A stretch of DNA of 64,000 bases. Source: Kudoa neothunni (Eukaryota > Cnidaria). The position numbers and the translations under genes were made by a program. The stretch is from contig OZ199838.1 of NCBI GenBank assembly GCA_964304625.1, positions 8,432,001 through 8,496,000 of the forward strand. The letters run 5' to 3'. Under the pieces are notes generated by a model. That model worked only from the letters and a program-made list of their open reading frames with translations. It searched no databases and was not told the DNA's origin. This document shows positions 47,245-59,759 of this stretch, piece after piece; the first letter of the stretch is position 1; the number at the start of each line of letters is the position of its first letter.

Positions 47245-49768
47245 TGCTGGTAATGGTATACTTACCGGCTACTAACATTCGTTCTGATGCCGTGCTTATT
47301 TTTAATTATTTTTTTCACATTTAGTAATATCATTATTAGAAAAGTTGGATCATACAAAGATTATTTACAAATTTCCATTTCTAGCGTTTGACAATTCTTT
47401 ACACTTAATCCTCACATTGCTCATATAATCCACCACATGATCTCTTTCTTATTATTGTTTTCCTCATATTTAATGATTTCTGATGGATTATTAGCAGATA
47501 TTACTTTATACAATATTATTATTATTATTTATTTATTGAAGGCCACGGAATCATTTATAAATAGCAAACAACAGTAATTAGAGTTGGCATTAATTAAATA
47601 AGGAAAAAGGGTGCAGTGGAGATTATATAAACTTTTTTTATCAAATTTAGGGATGGAATAACGTTGTTACAGCCATTTTAGTTTATATATTTTGTTCATA
47701 TGATTTTCTATAAGAAATTTAGCATGTATTTTATTTTTATTTTTTGGAAGTTAACGATAACTTTTGTCTATCATTATTTTTCATTCTTTTTGGTTAATTG
47801 ATATTTATCTTTTATTTCAAAATGAGAGATTAATGTATACTACAAATCGGAATTATTCTTGGATAAATATGACATTTATATGGAAAAAGTGTAGAGAATA
47901 TCGATCTAATTATATTTTTGTGATAAGTTCTAAATATACTTTAATCCATTTTTATAGCCCCGTCGATTTTCAGTAATTTACGAAATGCGTGTTTATAATG
48001 ACACCAACATTATGTACTATGGATTAAAGATTTCAAGCTTGATTTTTGGTTTGACCTTTTTCATATCATTTATTTATTATAATATAGTCCATCGTTATAA
48101 TTATATTTTATGGGCTTGTTTTGGGACACAAACACGAAATATATTAAACTCTAACTGCTGTCATATATATGACCTTTATTTCTTTTATTTTTCTAGCATA
48201 TTCATAATTTCTGGAATATATGAACTGGGAATTATTTTAATCAACATATTATCATAAAAGTAATTTCTTGTTCGAGCACCAATAAAAAAATAGAATTTTA
48301 TTCCGTCGGATAATATTTATTAATAATATTTAAATAGTTATTTAATAATTGGAATTTCGTTCCCATAACGGAACGAAACCATTCTTCCTTGAGGTAACCT
48401 TCGAGATTTGATTTGCTCGCTCCTCTTCTTATTTTGGGGAGCTTAAGCTTTAAACGACCCCAACATGACTCCACAGTATTAGATTGAATCCCGCCTATAT
48501 AGTATGCCACTGAGTGATGGATTTTCAAATGGTTATATCCCAGTTCTGTCAATTTATTGTACATGGACCAGTCATCATTATATATCATGGAACCTTTTAA
48601 AATACCCACTTCAATTATATGGATTAAGGTCTCTTGATTTCTTCTTTTACCTCGAAGTATCTTACTTCTTTAAGCGTCCTTTTTCCGTTATCACCAATTG
48701 AGCATAGGCAAAGTCTGAAAATCCAAGGGCCGTCTACTCTGTTACCATATCTTTCTGAATGTGTACAAAGAGCTATTTTATATTATAGCGATTGCATATA
48801 CAAATATCAGATACGCATATGATCATCAGATAATTTATCACATTCTGGATAATATTTTCTGCCACTCATATCTGCCTAAAAATCCTAGTAATAAACTATA
48901 ACTCAGCTTTTTTATTACATTCTGTGAATTTCTAGAGACTAAAAATTCCTTAGTAGAGGAATGATTCCAAGAATCAGCTTTTAGATATCCCCCTCTGTTG
49001 TTTTTTCTCTTACCATGTAAGAGGCTTTCATCTGTTTCGATGACATAGCCATCGCCAACAAATTTTTCTCTTTGCGTGAAATAGTTGGTGCATACTGCCC
49101 TAAATTTTATAAACCAGTTTATGATGGTCAATTTTAATATTGTTTTCAACCGATAATTTATTCCGGAAAAAACGTGCCCCTGGTGGGACAAGATTTGGTT
49201 TTGCATCTATCCATCACTATTAAAATATGTGTATACTCGTATATATTACCGTTTACATAGATATATAGTAATATTTTCCTCATTATTTATGGGAATGCTT
49301 AATTCACTAGGTTCGTTTTGTGTTTTTGCAGACTTCATTTCTTATATATACATTGGATCGTAACCTCTGCAATTGACACACCTATTTGGAATTCTGCGGA
49401 TGATTTTTTTTGATATTAAGAAATTAATTATAAGAGCGCTATTATTTATGCGCAAAAAAACTCATCGTCAGTTCTTATATCAACCATCATCGCTATTTCG
49501 TTCAGGTAAATATTGCGAATAGGATAAAATAATTCACAAATGAGCATAAAAGAAGTTCCTCTACCCACAATGGGAGGATCACGCGATGTGAATTTGATCA
49601 AATTTAGGATTAAGTGTAAAGAATTGTCAAACGCTAGAAATGGAAATTTGTAAATAATTTTTGTATGCTCCAACTTTTCTAATAATGATATTACTAATTG
49701 TGAAAAAATAATTAAAAATAAGCACAGCATCAGAACGAATGTTAGTAGCCGGTAAGTATACCATTACC
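47245..49768 (-). mobile_element. Merlin element 3 with long terminal inverted repeats
   Basis: The sequence from 47245 (GGTAATGGTATACTTACCGG) through about 47430 is present inverted at about 49590-49768, so the arms exceed 160 bp. The arms contain matching words such as AATTCTTTACACTTAATCCT. Inside lies a minus-strand ISXO2-type transposase. Flanking bases do not show a clear 8-9 bp duplication. Confidence 0.82.
48302..49440 (-). pseudogene. Merlin / ISXO2-like transposase in long-armed element
   Basis: A zinc-ribbon remnant (RIPNRCVNCRGYDPM) lies at about 49350-49400. The next block (48838-49206) holds DGYVIETDESLLHGKRKNNR with the first catalytic aspartate. The last block (48298-48609) holds MIYNDDWSMY (second) and IQSNTVESCWGRLK with the glutamate. 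Stops or shifts separate the blocks. This copy is a different Merlin subgroup from those at 10684 and 19439, which lack long arms. Confidence 0.85.
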
Positions 49769-50068
49769 GATTTGTGCGTACACTCATACGGACATTACTA
49801 CTTTGTATATATAGATTGAGTCTTAACAATTTAATCAATATTAAATTGTTGGAATATGACATATTTCAATTAATGAGGAATTCTAAATATCGTTATGGAG
49901 AATTCTGGGAAAATACTCCTCATTGTTACTTTATTATTCTTACCATAATTATTAGTATAGCTCACAATATCAAAATAGGTAAGAAACTATAAAAAATTAA
50001 TAATAGTCCATTTTTTAGAAGCTAGAATGTATCATTCTAATATGGCACGGCGGCGCTTTAAGGTCGCG

Positions 50069-53000
50069 CCAGGGTTGCCAGAAGATTAGCGAAAAAAGTA
50101 CCAACAAGTTTTGAAAAACGTACCAACAGTTAATCCACATAAAAAAGAGATTAAGGAGATAAAACGTGGTTATTTCAAATGTTTTTTAATTTATCTAAAA
50201 TGAAATTGTTTCATTACAGTTATCTTCATAAAGGTTTGTCTCTATGAACGCTATTACTGAATTTTCAGGCAGGTTCTATTTTGTACAATCTGTATTATAA
50301 AATAAAGTTTTCGAATAAACCAAGCTGTTTAATGTTTCGGTCTTCAATAATGATCTATTTTTAATTTTGATTATGTTCAATTAGGAAAATATTCTTTCGG
50401 CAAAAGCAGAAGAATAAAGTAATGAGTGCAAGCTCATCATTAGTTTTGAAATTAATGGATATTTAGGAACATTGCCAATTATTTTTTCTGATACGTCGTA
50501 CAAAAATTTTTCGGGATCTTCGAACGAAACGAGATTTGAGTCTTCGAGAGTTAATTGTCTCCATTCAATATCCAAATTGGTGTACTCTTCATCCGATATA
50601 AGATTGGGGAATCTTGCTGCAGGGGGTATGATAGACTCTAGCTTACCTTCATTTACGTTACTTGGATCCATTTCCTCGAATAATCCAAGTCATTTCAATG
50701 AATTATTGTATAGAAAGTGATCAAATATTTCATTTGTTAAAGGAATATTAAAATTAAATGTATTTATTTTATAATGGAAGAATTCATTGTATATATGCAA
50801 GTCATTTTGGATCCGCGACAAACACTATCTAATGGAAGATAATTTGAAGGGTTATTAATATTCCAAATATCCACATTTTTAATGATTTCTCTTTTCATAA
50901 ATAATCGGGTAATGATTTTTACTGTGAAACTGATTGAATTGTTTAGTTTGTGTATTCGAAAGTTTTCTGATTGGAATTCAAGATTAGATTTGTTCATTAC
51001 TTGAAGTATAAAGTTTAAGAATTCAAAATAATCATGATTGATTGGTTTATTGACTTTATGATTTATTAATTTTTCTGATTCAAAACCATTTTTTGATACT
51101 GCAGTAGCGAAAAACATTTTAAGTGCATTCCATTGATCGGGTATTCTAGAGGCGACTTGTTCGAGTTACAACCATCTTGTGCTACAAGGTCGTAATATCT
51201 TTCTAGGACAAATATCCATTATCTTTTGAAATTCCTTGTATTCACTCAAATGTTTTGAGCTATTCGAAACGTGTGTAAATACTTCTAAATCTTCCAACCC
51301 GTTCGGAAGTTGATGACAAGCTTTAGACGCAAATAAATTTACTGAATGACAACTGCAACCTTTCACGTAAAGCGAAGGAATTATTTGTTTCAGTAAATTT
51401 TGGACACCACTTTTGTTACCCATCATAACATTTGTATTGTCACTGGCAAATCCGATAAGATTGTGAATGGAGATATTCTTAGTCTGAAAAAAATTTATCA
51501 ATGATTCAAAAATTCTTTTGTCAGTACAATTCGTTATCTCTAATACGACCAAGTATTTGTCCATTGTCTTTTTAACATCGACATCATAATATCGAGCTAC
51601 TAAAACTAGTTGTTTAATTGTGGATGTATCTGTGGTTTCATCTATTATTAATGAAAATTTTGTTGTTTGTAATTTTGACATTAAGGTTTTTAAGTAATAT
51701 TTACCAATAACATGATGAAAAACACATTTCCCTTTCGTTCGAGCACATTTAATATCTTTGCAAATAGCAGAATCTTCGCAAACATTGGCAATTAAACCAA
51801 GCAAATGATCCAAGGATGACAACGGCAAATTGTGTTCCGCAACAAAAGCACATAATTCCAATTCTGCTTTATCTATTTTTAGAGCATATACAGCAGAACT
51901 GTTTAATTCTATATAACTATCCATTTTCATATATTTGTGGACTGTCTCATATTTCTTAAATGCTTTTCGGTTGCTGCATGTCTTTCGATTTGTGAAGTAC
52001 TCACTGAAACTTCACATTTCCACCCACACTTTACAAAACACTTTTTCCTTGTTCTCCTTGCTCATATCAATCCATTGGATAAATCTTCGCTCTTCCAACC
52101 ATTCTGTTCCTACCTTGCGTTCATAATCTTTATATATTTTCTGTTTTGATGGTTTACTTATATCGCTTTCTCAGTCGCTATCGTTTAGATTAAAGGTCAT
52201 CAAGAATTACTGACCCAAAATATACTACATTATGCATAACAATAAAAGTTACAGAAATTAATTCAACTTGTTGAATACAACAACTATGTAGCAAATTATT
52301 AAGACGCGCGCTATTAAGAATGAATTTGTAAGTTAAAATAGGTGTTTGTGAATGAAATTTTATCCTTATCGCATTTCGGATATTGTTTTCCTCTTCAACT
52401 TCGTTTCCACATCATTTAAATATTTCCAGGTATCAACCATAGCTTTAATTAAAAAAAATATAATTTATTAACAGTTCCCCTGGTTAGAAATGTATAAACT
52501 TAACATTTTAAGGAATTTTGTTGCTACAATTAAATTTGACAACTCGTTCGAGCTAGATTTTGTTTCGTTAAAACATACATTTTAAAACCCTAAAGTATAA
52601 AACTTATAGGTAGAAAAATTAATTTCGTGAAGTAAACGAGCTAGCTAACTGACCACGTATATTGTTCGATATACATTGGGATTACATGGAACTAATTTGA
52701 CCATGAAATCAAAGAACGTTCCATTTAAAACAATAAATAGATAACATTCTCGTAGTCAGAAACTCATTTAACATATAAATGAGGAAAAAAAATAAGCTTA
52801 GGTTTATAGAATTTTGTTAAATGATAACATTTTGGAATTTAATTGTTTGTTTTGTTTTCTTTATGAGACAATATTAAAGGGTTAGATTGGGTATTTATAA
52901 TAACATCGAATTCAACAGTAAGACATATTTTGCATATTTTCGTATAATATTATACCTATACGCTGAAATAAAAATAAATAGACGTAAAAGGTATAAATTT

Positions 53001-53144
53001 TTAAATAAGACACTAATGTTACTTTGCATTCATTACTTATACCTAACCGGAAACCGAGTATCATCGACTGGATTAAAAAATTTGTCTTGACGGGAAAAAG
53101 TACCACTTTGGTACGAACGTACCAATTCTAGCAACGCCGGGCTG
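50069..53144 (-). mobile_element. hAT element 4
   Basis: The left end CAGGGTTGCCAGAAGATTAG with subterminal GTACCAAC words faces a right end whose inverse reads CAGCCCGGCGTTGCTAGAAT followed by GTACGTTCGTACC. Both ends share the GTTGC-AGAA core and repeated GTACCAA words. No clean 8-bp duplication was found, so the exact right boundary is approximate. Confidence 0.65.
50381..52180 (-). pseudogene. hAT transposase, ZBED/KIAA1586-like
   Basis: The N-terminal finger region at about 51940-52130 reads EWLEERRFIQWIDMSKENKE and then HAATEKHLRNM, with a frameshift. The largest block (51166-51930) holds FSLIIDETTDTSTIKQLVLV, GFASDNTNVMMGNKSG, KGCSCHSVNLFASKA and CSTRWL, the core motifs of this hAT branch. 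C-terminal blocks at 50764-51117 and 50381-50671 end in the dimerisation motif YPLISKLMMSLHSL...SSAFAERIFS. Frameshifts separate the three large blocks. The copy is probably inactive. Confidence 0.88.
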
Positions 53145-54387
53145 CACATATCGGTATCATGCGTGCGCCGACTACGTTGGATTTAGAACTACCGTGCCCC
53201 AAACTAATGTTTTCACATTGTATTCACTAGTATAACTTATATGTAGTAGAATTTTTTTAATATAAAATAAACATTGGATAATGGAAAATCAAGCATGTAA
53301 CCAAGCTACAATTTTCTCCATCCGCATATGTGCATTAGCCTAACTTCGTTTAACCGAAATTTCAGTATCCGAAACGAAAATGCTAGGTCCCCAACTTTTT
53401 CGGATAAACGGAGTTCGACTGTACTAGAAAACGCGAAGTACAGTGCAGCAGGGCTCGTACGTAATAAATCGGGGAATGATGTCTCGTTACGTAGAATCGC
53501 CGCTTTACCTACGAACAGGGCGTCCACTGCTTGGTTTTTTCCCCAAGACCTTGGGTTTTTATTGAAAACCTCTAAACATTGAGTAATGACACAAATTTTA
53601 TTATGTGTGACATTAATATTTATATTTTTAATAACGTATCCTACTCAGATTATATCGTGCAGTGTTTAAACATTTACGATATTGAACGACAGTACAATAT
53701 ATTGTTTATCGGGGCACGATTGCACAATTGTTCAATTAACATTGTCGCACATTATTGGAAAATTTAACGTTATTTCAAAATATATCTTGAACTATGAATT
53801 AATTAATTCATTGTGAGCATATTGATCTATACTAGACATTAAGTTTGAATGAATGTTCGCAACAATAAATTGCAATAATACGACGATAAATTTAAACTTA
53901 ATATCTGTAGACGTATTTTAAGACTCGGAAGATGATTAAAACCTTTAATAGATATGATTCTATTTTTTGTTGTACTTTAGACTAGCGTTTCTCTCGACCT
54001 TGGGTTTTTTCTAAAATCCCGCTGGCAACCCTACCTACGAACCTGTCCGCGCATGCGGAATATTTGAGATATTCTTACTCAGGTTTATTCATATTGTAAG
54101 AATATTTAAACAGCTTAGCCATATCTTATAAATTTTATTTGTATTATTAATACGGTAAATAATGAAATTTTATAAATAGAAATATGATAGGCCCCTATTC
54201 TATTACTCTTTCATTTAGAACAATATTTAAAGGATTAATTTAAACAATGAGAAATAATTACGACCTATAACCATGGAAACTAAGAATTCAAATTCTTAAC
54301 TAAACTTACTCAATTACAGAAATAACAAAGATTGTTTCCATTGTTTCTCTGTTTTTTGGTTCTAAAAAAATCTTATATACAAAAATT
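53145..54387. other. Repeat-rich spacer
   Basis: It contains a Tigger-like right end (53338-53428) and a sequence ending TGGCAACCCTA at about 54034 that resembles an inverted hAT end. No gene is supported. Short plus-strand frames at 53328-53767 look like chance. Confidence 0.4.
53338..53428. repeat. Solo right end of a Tigger-like element
   Basis: Inverted, it begins CAGTCGAACTCCGTTTATCC and has the same internal half-repeat (GTTTAACCGAAATTTC) as the right end at 26050-26132. No left partner is visible. Confidence 0.7.
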
Positions 54388-55912
54388 TTATTCAATCACT
54401 GATACATAAAAATAATCTGTTACTCTATTTGTCATCCATGAGTCATTAATTATTCGATGAACTTCTTTCCCTACATCCGAAATACCTTTCATATTGGTAG
54501 AATTTTTCTGTCTCAAAAATCTGAATAGACCGTCGTAATATTCTAGAGCCTGACAAAATGAAACTGGTGGATTCACAACATTTTCGTCATCTTCATCGAT
54601 ATCATGGTTTGTTGCATCCTAGGTTATTTTAATAAAATTGATAAGTTCCTTATCGTTGCTTTACACATGATTGATTTCTCGTGCTCTATACCTTTGGGAA
54701 TTCCTGCATCAACGGTATCGGTACTATCATTATTCATAAGCATAATAGATTTATCTGTCATCTCTATAGAATCAAAAAAACATTTTTGAAACAATTGATG
54801 ATTACTTTTTTTTACCAGCTTCCAGGCATCAAAAATAGTGTGTATTTCTTCAAGGATATCGACAGGCTAGGTTTTTCTACGTTAGCATCCAACTGACTCA
54901 GCAGTCTTCCGAAGACAAATTTTTTGTAAAATATTTTAAAATTATTAATGATCCCTTGGTCAAGAAGTTGAAGAACGCCCGTTGCACCTTTGGGAAATAA
55001 CACAATTGAATATTTTTTTATTTCAGTACCGAATGAGCCGGGCAGTTATCAAGAAAAATGATAATTTTTCAATTTTTTGGCCAAACAAATTATCAAACTG
55101 ATTCATATATTTTATAAATAAAATAGATGTCATCCGTGGTTTTTTATTAGAATTAAATTCTAACGGGAAAGTAGTTAATCCTTGGAAACATCTAGAGTTT
55201 GCGTACTTCCCTATCAAAAGGGAGGAAGTTTCTCTCCGGTCATCGAGCATCCAAGAAGAATTGTTACACGATTTTTTGGTTCTTTCGTTCCCCTGACATC
55301 TTTTTCAAATCCAGTTATGTAACCTTTATCTAAAAAAATCAAGGAAGCAATTGGACAAATAATGCAAACTTTTACATTCTTGATAGAAAAGACTAGTCTG
55401 GTCAATATTAAAAACATCTTCTGGCGTCAATTTTTGAAGTATATTATGAAGCTTTTCTTTCCATTCGGTGACTATATCAATGGGAACACGTCCAATTTCA
55501 CCGTGGAAGGTAATATATTTTAGATTAAAATGATCTATATTCTGAACATTTCTCTTTGAAGCAACTAGTCTTGCCTTTACAATTATTTTATCAGTATCAT
55601 TACTGACGTTTTTTTTAAAGTTTTTCGGGAACTATTCAAAAGTCCTGAATCTCCTTACCTTAAAACTGATTCTTTTTTCATTCAAATGCCATCCAATGTT
55701 GACATTCTCTTTATGCCAAATTTAATCATAGTCATTGTTTTTGAATATTTCGGTTCACAGATAGACTTATAATATAATATAATCTCATATTTCTCTGATA
55801 AAGTTTTGTAATTCCGAAGTTTACTAGACTTCATTTTATGTATGACTAGCGGGAACTGCCCAGCGTTGCTTGGGGAAGATTTCGCGTAGATACGTTTCTT
55901 AATAATATTCAA
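54388..55912 (-). pseudogene. Pogo/jerky-like transposase relic
   Basis: The N-terminal CENP-B-type HTH is at 55682-55840 (LRNYKTLSEKYEIILYYKS). A TPEDVFNIDQTSLFYQ segment near 55390-55440 marks the first catalytic aspartate. VTILLGCSMTGEKLPPF, CFQGLTTFPLEFNSNKKPRM and KKLSFFL-like sequence follow at 55023-55300. GVLQLLDQGIINNFKIFYKK is at about 54930-54990. A C-terminal block ends at 54388. Several frameshifts and stops are present, and no clear terminal repeats surround it. Confidence 0.85.
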
Positions 55913-56444
55913 AAACTATATTTAAGTTTCAAATTAACCCATGGATGCAAAATAACTAAAAAAATTTAAGTGACATACTTTCAACGATTTGGATTAGCGA
56001 AATTTAAATTATGATCATTTCTGTGAAGTAAAATATCAACATAAATAATTTATATAATTAGATGAAATAATAGTACAACCATCTGCATTGAATTTAATCA
56101 CTGAAAGTTCAACACAGCGGACGATTTCAATCGTATCTACGGACATGGTGCTTGTATTATAAAGCTTCAATCTATCTGATTACAGATTTCCTTGCCAAAT
56201 CGCTATTGAGGATGCAAACATAGACTTTTTCTCATATTTTAAACCATTAATAGAACTTTCAAATATACTTATCAAATCATATACGCTAAAACCCCCGAAA
56301 TAAGGATTGTATTTGCGCAAACACCCAAGTAGACAAGCCAACATTATACACAAAGATAGAAGATATCGTTTAATTAACATTTAAACAGAGCATATAAGGA
56401 AGAATATTAACTTCAACCGACCATCAGGAGGTAGTAAGCAGTTG
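55913..56444. other. Spacer
   Basis: No supported gene is seen. Confidence 0.35.
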
Positions 56445-56448
56445 TTAA

Positions 56449-58661
56449 CTCTTTGTGGCTAACCATTGGATCCACGATCCATGTAGAGGTATATATCTCA
56501 TTCATAGATCAAAATAACGCGCAATTTTAGTTCTAATTTCACGTAAATTACAAGCAAAACAATTTCTATCATCTTATAAAATTAGAGGGGAAAAATTTTT
56601 TCTTATTTTAATCCGTGTTTTCAACTCTTGGCCTTAATATTAAGTTGACTAATATTGGTTATGCACGACAATTAATCATCCCTCTGGTGTGTTCCAAAGC
56701 TAGAATGGCAAGTTTTGATTCACCGAGTGACTCTCTTTTGTCGGATAATGAAAGTATTGCGTCGCTTGAGTTAGAAAATTACTTAGACGAATCCTACTTG
56801 AATAGCGATGAAAAAGAAAACAATATAAATGGTAAACAATACTTGTAAATAAATAGATTTTATATGATTAATGATTAATAAAGATGCATTCGATAACGAT
56901 AACGACACAATCAGGTAAGCTGATTAGTCTTATATTCTCCACAAGAATGGTAATAATAGACTAAAAGATAACTTTGTTTCGAAAGACGAATCAATTATCT
57001 GGTCATCCCAACCGAGATCTGGAAGAAACCCCTCCACCAATATAATAAGCGCTAATATTCGAAAAGGCGTCCCAATCGATTCAATAGATACAACAACACC
57101 AATCAGCACTTTCACCCTTTTTTTACTTCAAGGATGATGGATGATATTATTTTATACACTAATAGAAAAGGTTTCGACGTTTTAGCAGAAAAATGGAAAT
57201 CTCCCGATTTGGATCAATTCAAAGCGTTTACTGGGCTGCTACTTCTGAGTGGTGCTTATACATCTAACTTTGAAACAAGCGAAATATTGTGGCATGAAAT
57301 ACACGGAAGGCCATTATTTCGTGCCAAGATGTCCCGTGAAAGATTTAAAAAGATTTCTAATTCATTAAGATTTGATGAGTATTGGAATCGAAATAATTCT
57401 GATAATTCGACCGACAAGTTTAGACCTATAAGGGATATTTTTAATCAATTTAGTAACATCTGCAGAACAAGTTACTTACCAGGTGTAAACTTAACTGTAG
57501 ATGAACAGTTATATCCATTTCGAGGGAGAGTATCGTTTTTAGTCTATATGCCTAAGAAGCCATCTACGTATGGTATAAAATTTTGGGTAGTTTGTGACAG
57601 CGAAACTCGATATGCATCCAACATAATTCCATATGCGGGTAAAGTAAACAACCAACGTGAAGCAACCACACGTTTTAAAGTAGTCGTTGATCTCACTCAG
57701 CATTTGCTCAACTGTGGCCGAAGTATTACTTGTGACAACTTTTTCACGACTTGGAAACTTTCCCAATGTTTACACAAAAATAACACATCTATACTAGGAA
57801 CTGTAAGAAAATGTCGAGCATTTATCCCGTCAGAATGTCTACCTAATAGGAGCAGACAACTATATTTATCTATGTTTGGATTTTAAAAACAGTTTACGCT
57901 AATGTCGTACGTTCCTAAAAAGGGCAAGTGTGTAATAGTCCTTTCATTAGAGCACCGCAATGGCAGCGTAAGTTCTGGCTATAAATCCAAACCAGATATG
58001 ATATTGGATTATAACGTCAAAAGATGTGGTGTTGACACCATGGACCAATGCGTTTCCACTTACACCTGTAAGAGGAAGTGTAAAAGGTGGCCTTACGCTG
58101 TATTTTCCCAAATCCTAGATGTAGCCGCATTTAATGCATTTGTGGTTTTCAACCAAAAAAATCCAATGGACTTTAAAAAAGATAAATCAACTCATCGGAA
58201 AAATTTTTTAATAACATTATCCATTGAACTAATTAAACAGCACCAGGACAGAAGATTTGCTAATCTTAAGATTGCACACCAACCCGTAGTAAAACGGTCA
58301 TTAGAAGTAATTGAATACAGGTTCGATAATGAGGTGGTCTCTAAAAAGGATGTATACCAACATGTGAGAAAACGCTGCAAATATTGTCCCCTTGCTCTTG
58401 GCAGGAGAAGTAAGCGAACTTGTACAACATGCAACAAATATGTTTGCAATGAGCATTCAACCAAAAACATTATATGTATAAATTGTGGATCGAAAAATTA
58501 ATTGCTCTTCTGAGCTGCTTATTTCTCTCTGCGTCTACTTCATAGAGTATTTAAAATAAATCGGATTATTTTGTAATCCATTAATCCCAAATTTTAGTCC
58601 GATGGATCGTGGATCCAATGGTTAGCCTTAACGTAACAGTTCCATGGTTAGCCGTTACGGG
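56449..58661 (+). mobile_element. piggyBac element 4, best preserved
   Basis: It is flanked by TTAA (56445-56448 and 58662-58665). The left subterminal block GGCTAACCATTGGATCCACG recurs inverted at the right, where a second degenerate copy lies between it and the end. This terminal sequence differs from piggyBac elements 1-3, so it is a separate family. The transposase is nearly intact. Confidence 0.93.
56705..58501 (+). pseudogene. piggyBac transposase with very few lesions
   Basis: The likely start at 56705 opens MASFDSPSDSLLSDNESIAS. A region with several stops (about 56849-56960) may be an intron or a lesion. The chain resumes with IIWSSQPRSGRNPSTNIISA. One frameshift falls in the T7 run at 57118-57124. 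From MMDDIILYTN (57134) it is open, with NLTVDEQLYPFRGR, SITCDNFFTTW and RCGVDTMDQCVSTYTC for the three aspartates. One in-frame TAA lies at 57884-57886. The C-terminal finger is complete (RKRCKYCPL...TCTTCNKYVCNEH...CINCG) and ends at 58501. Confidence 0.9.
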
Positions 58662-58665
58662 TTAA

Positions 58666-59030
58666 TCCTATTGTTGAACTCAAGCAATCCGATAAACAAA
58701 CTTTGAATCGACAAAATCACCATTTTCTAAACACTTTTGGGGACATTTTGTCGTGCGAAAACGATTTAGAGATTTGTTTAAACATTATAATTTTTAAAAA
58801 ATTTCATGAATTTCTCTCTAAAACTCGTCCGAATATTGTAGCTGTAATACGAAGTCACCAACCACAAATATCACATTAGTTTTTATTTATTTTGAATATA
58901 CAATAAACTTTGAAAATATCTCTGTTAATTTTTTGGTGAGCGCGCGTAAAAATTTTAAAACTTGTATTTTCTTCATTTGGGTTTAATTTTATACGTGGGG
59001 ATCCGCGGTTCCAAAAAGGTTGAAAACCAC
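58666..59030. repeat. hAT-like right end
   Basis: The stretch ends, inverted, as CAGTGGTTTTCAACCTTTTT, a hAT-type terminus similar to hAT element 2. No left partner was found, so it is a truncated copy. Confidence 0.5.
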
Positions 59031-59280
59031 TGGTTTAGAATATGTGGATAGTGTTTCGGGAGCTCACACCAACACTGTTGTGGGCACTTGGGATGCCATA
59101 AAATACCGAATATCTCCAAGAAATAGAACGTCATCAGTTAATGAGGATGGAACTATTCGTATAGTTGGCATTAATGAATTTCTTAGTGAATTTCAATGGA
59201 GAAGACGCAATCTAAATGACTTCTGGTGTGGTTCCATACGATCTCTAAAAATTAATCTACAACCAAACAACTGTTGTTAG
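59031..59280 (+). pseudogene. Merlin transposase C-terminal fragment
   Basis: The frame reads VSGAHTNTVVGTWDAIKYRI, SPRNRT, INEFLSEFQWRRRN, matching the end of ISXO2/Merlin transposases. The position normally holding the catalytic glutamate (NT-E-GTW) is valine here, a single-base change from GAG to GTG. The preceding domains are absent. Confidence 0.78.
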
Positions 59281-59759
59281 CCTAGTTGCGTTTTGTATAA
59301 AAATTGTTTTTATAATCAATGTAAATACTATTTTATTGAGAATTAGGGGGCTTAGACCAAATTTCAGTCCCTTTTTTATTTCGTTTTCAAAAATTATATA
59401 AATTTTGAAGTCACACTGTTAAAAATCTGTAGTATTTTTTAAAGGAGCGGTTACCAATCTTCTCTTAGGATACCTTTTTTCACGGCGACAATACTGCATT
59501 GTTGAATTATTATAATTATTAAAGTAAAAAATTATTAAGAACAATTCGTCATTTTTCTTTTATAAAGAAACATTGAAAATTTTGAATTTTAGCATCACGT
59601 CTATCAATTCCATGAAATGAACTTTTTTTATATATAAATAAGAAAAATAGAAAATTATTCACAAAATAAAGAATTTTAAGCGCTCTATATTAATTTATTA
59701 AGGCTGGAATCGGTACCGACTGACTCACACGATGCGCGCGTCTCTCCCAGTACACTAAA
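59281..59759. other. Upstream region of the ACTL6-like gene
   Basis: No coding signal is seen. It probably holds the promoter and leader. Confidence 0.4.

Noticed and set aside
47764-48257. Two hydrophobic plus-strand frames suggesting small membrane proteins
   Set aside because: They lie inside Merlin element 3, are very AT-rich (which inflates hydrophobic codons), and have no recognisable family features.
49446-49730. Minus-strand frame of 94 codons
   Set aside because: It overlaps the inverted arm of Merlin element 3 and looks like terminal-repeat sequence read by chance.
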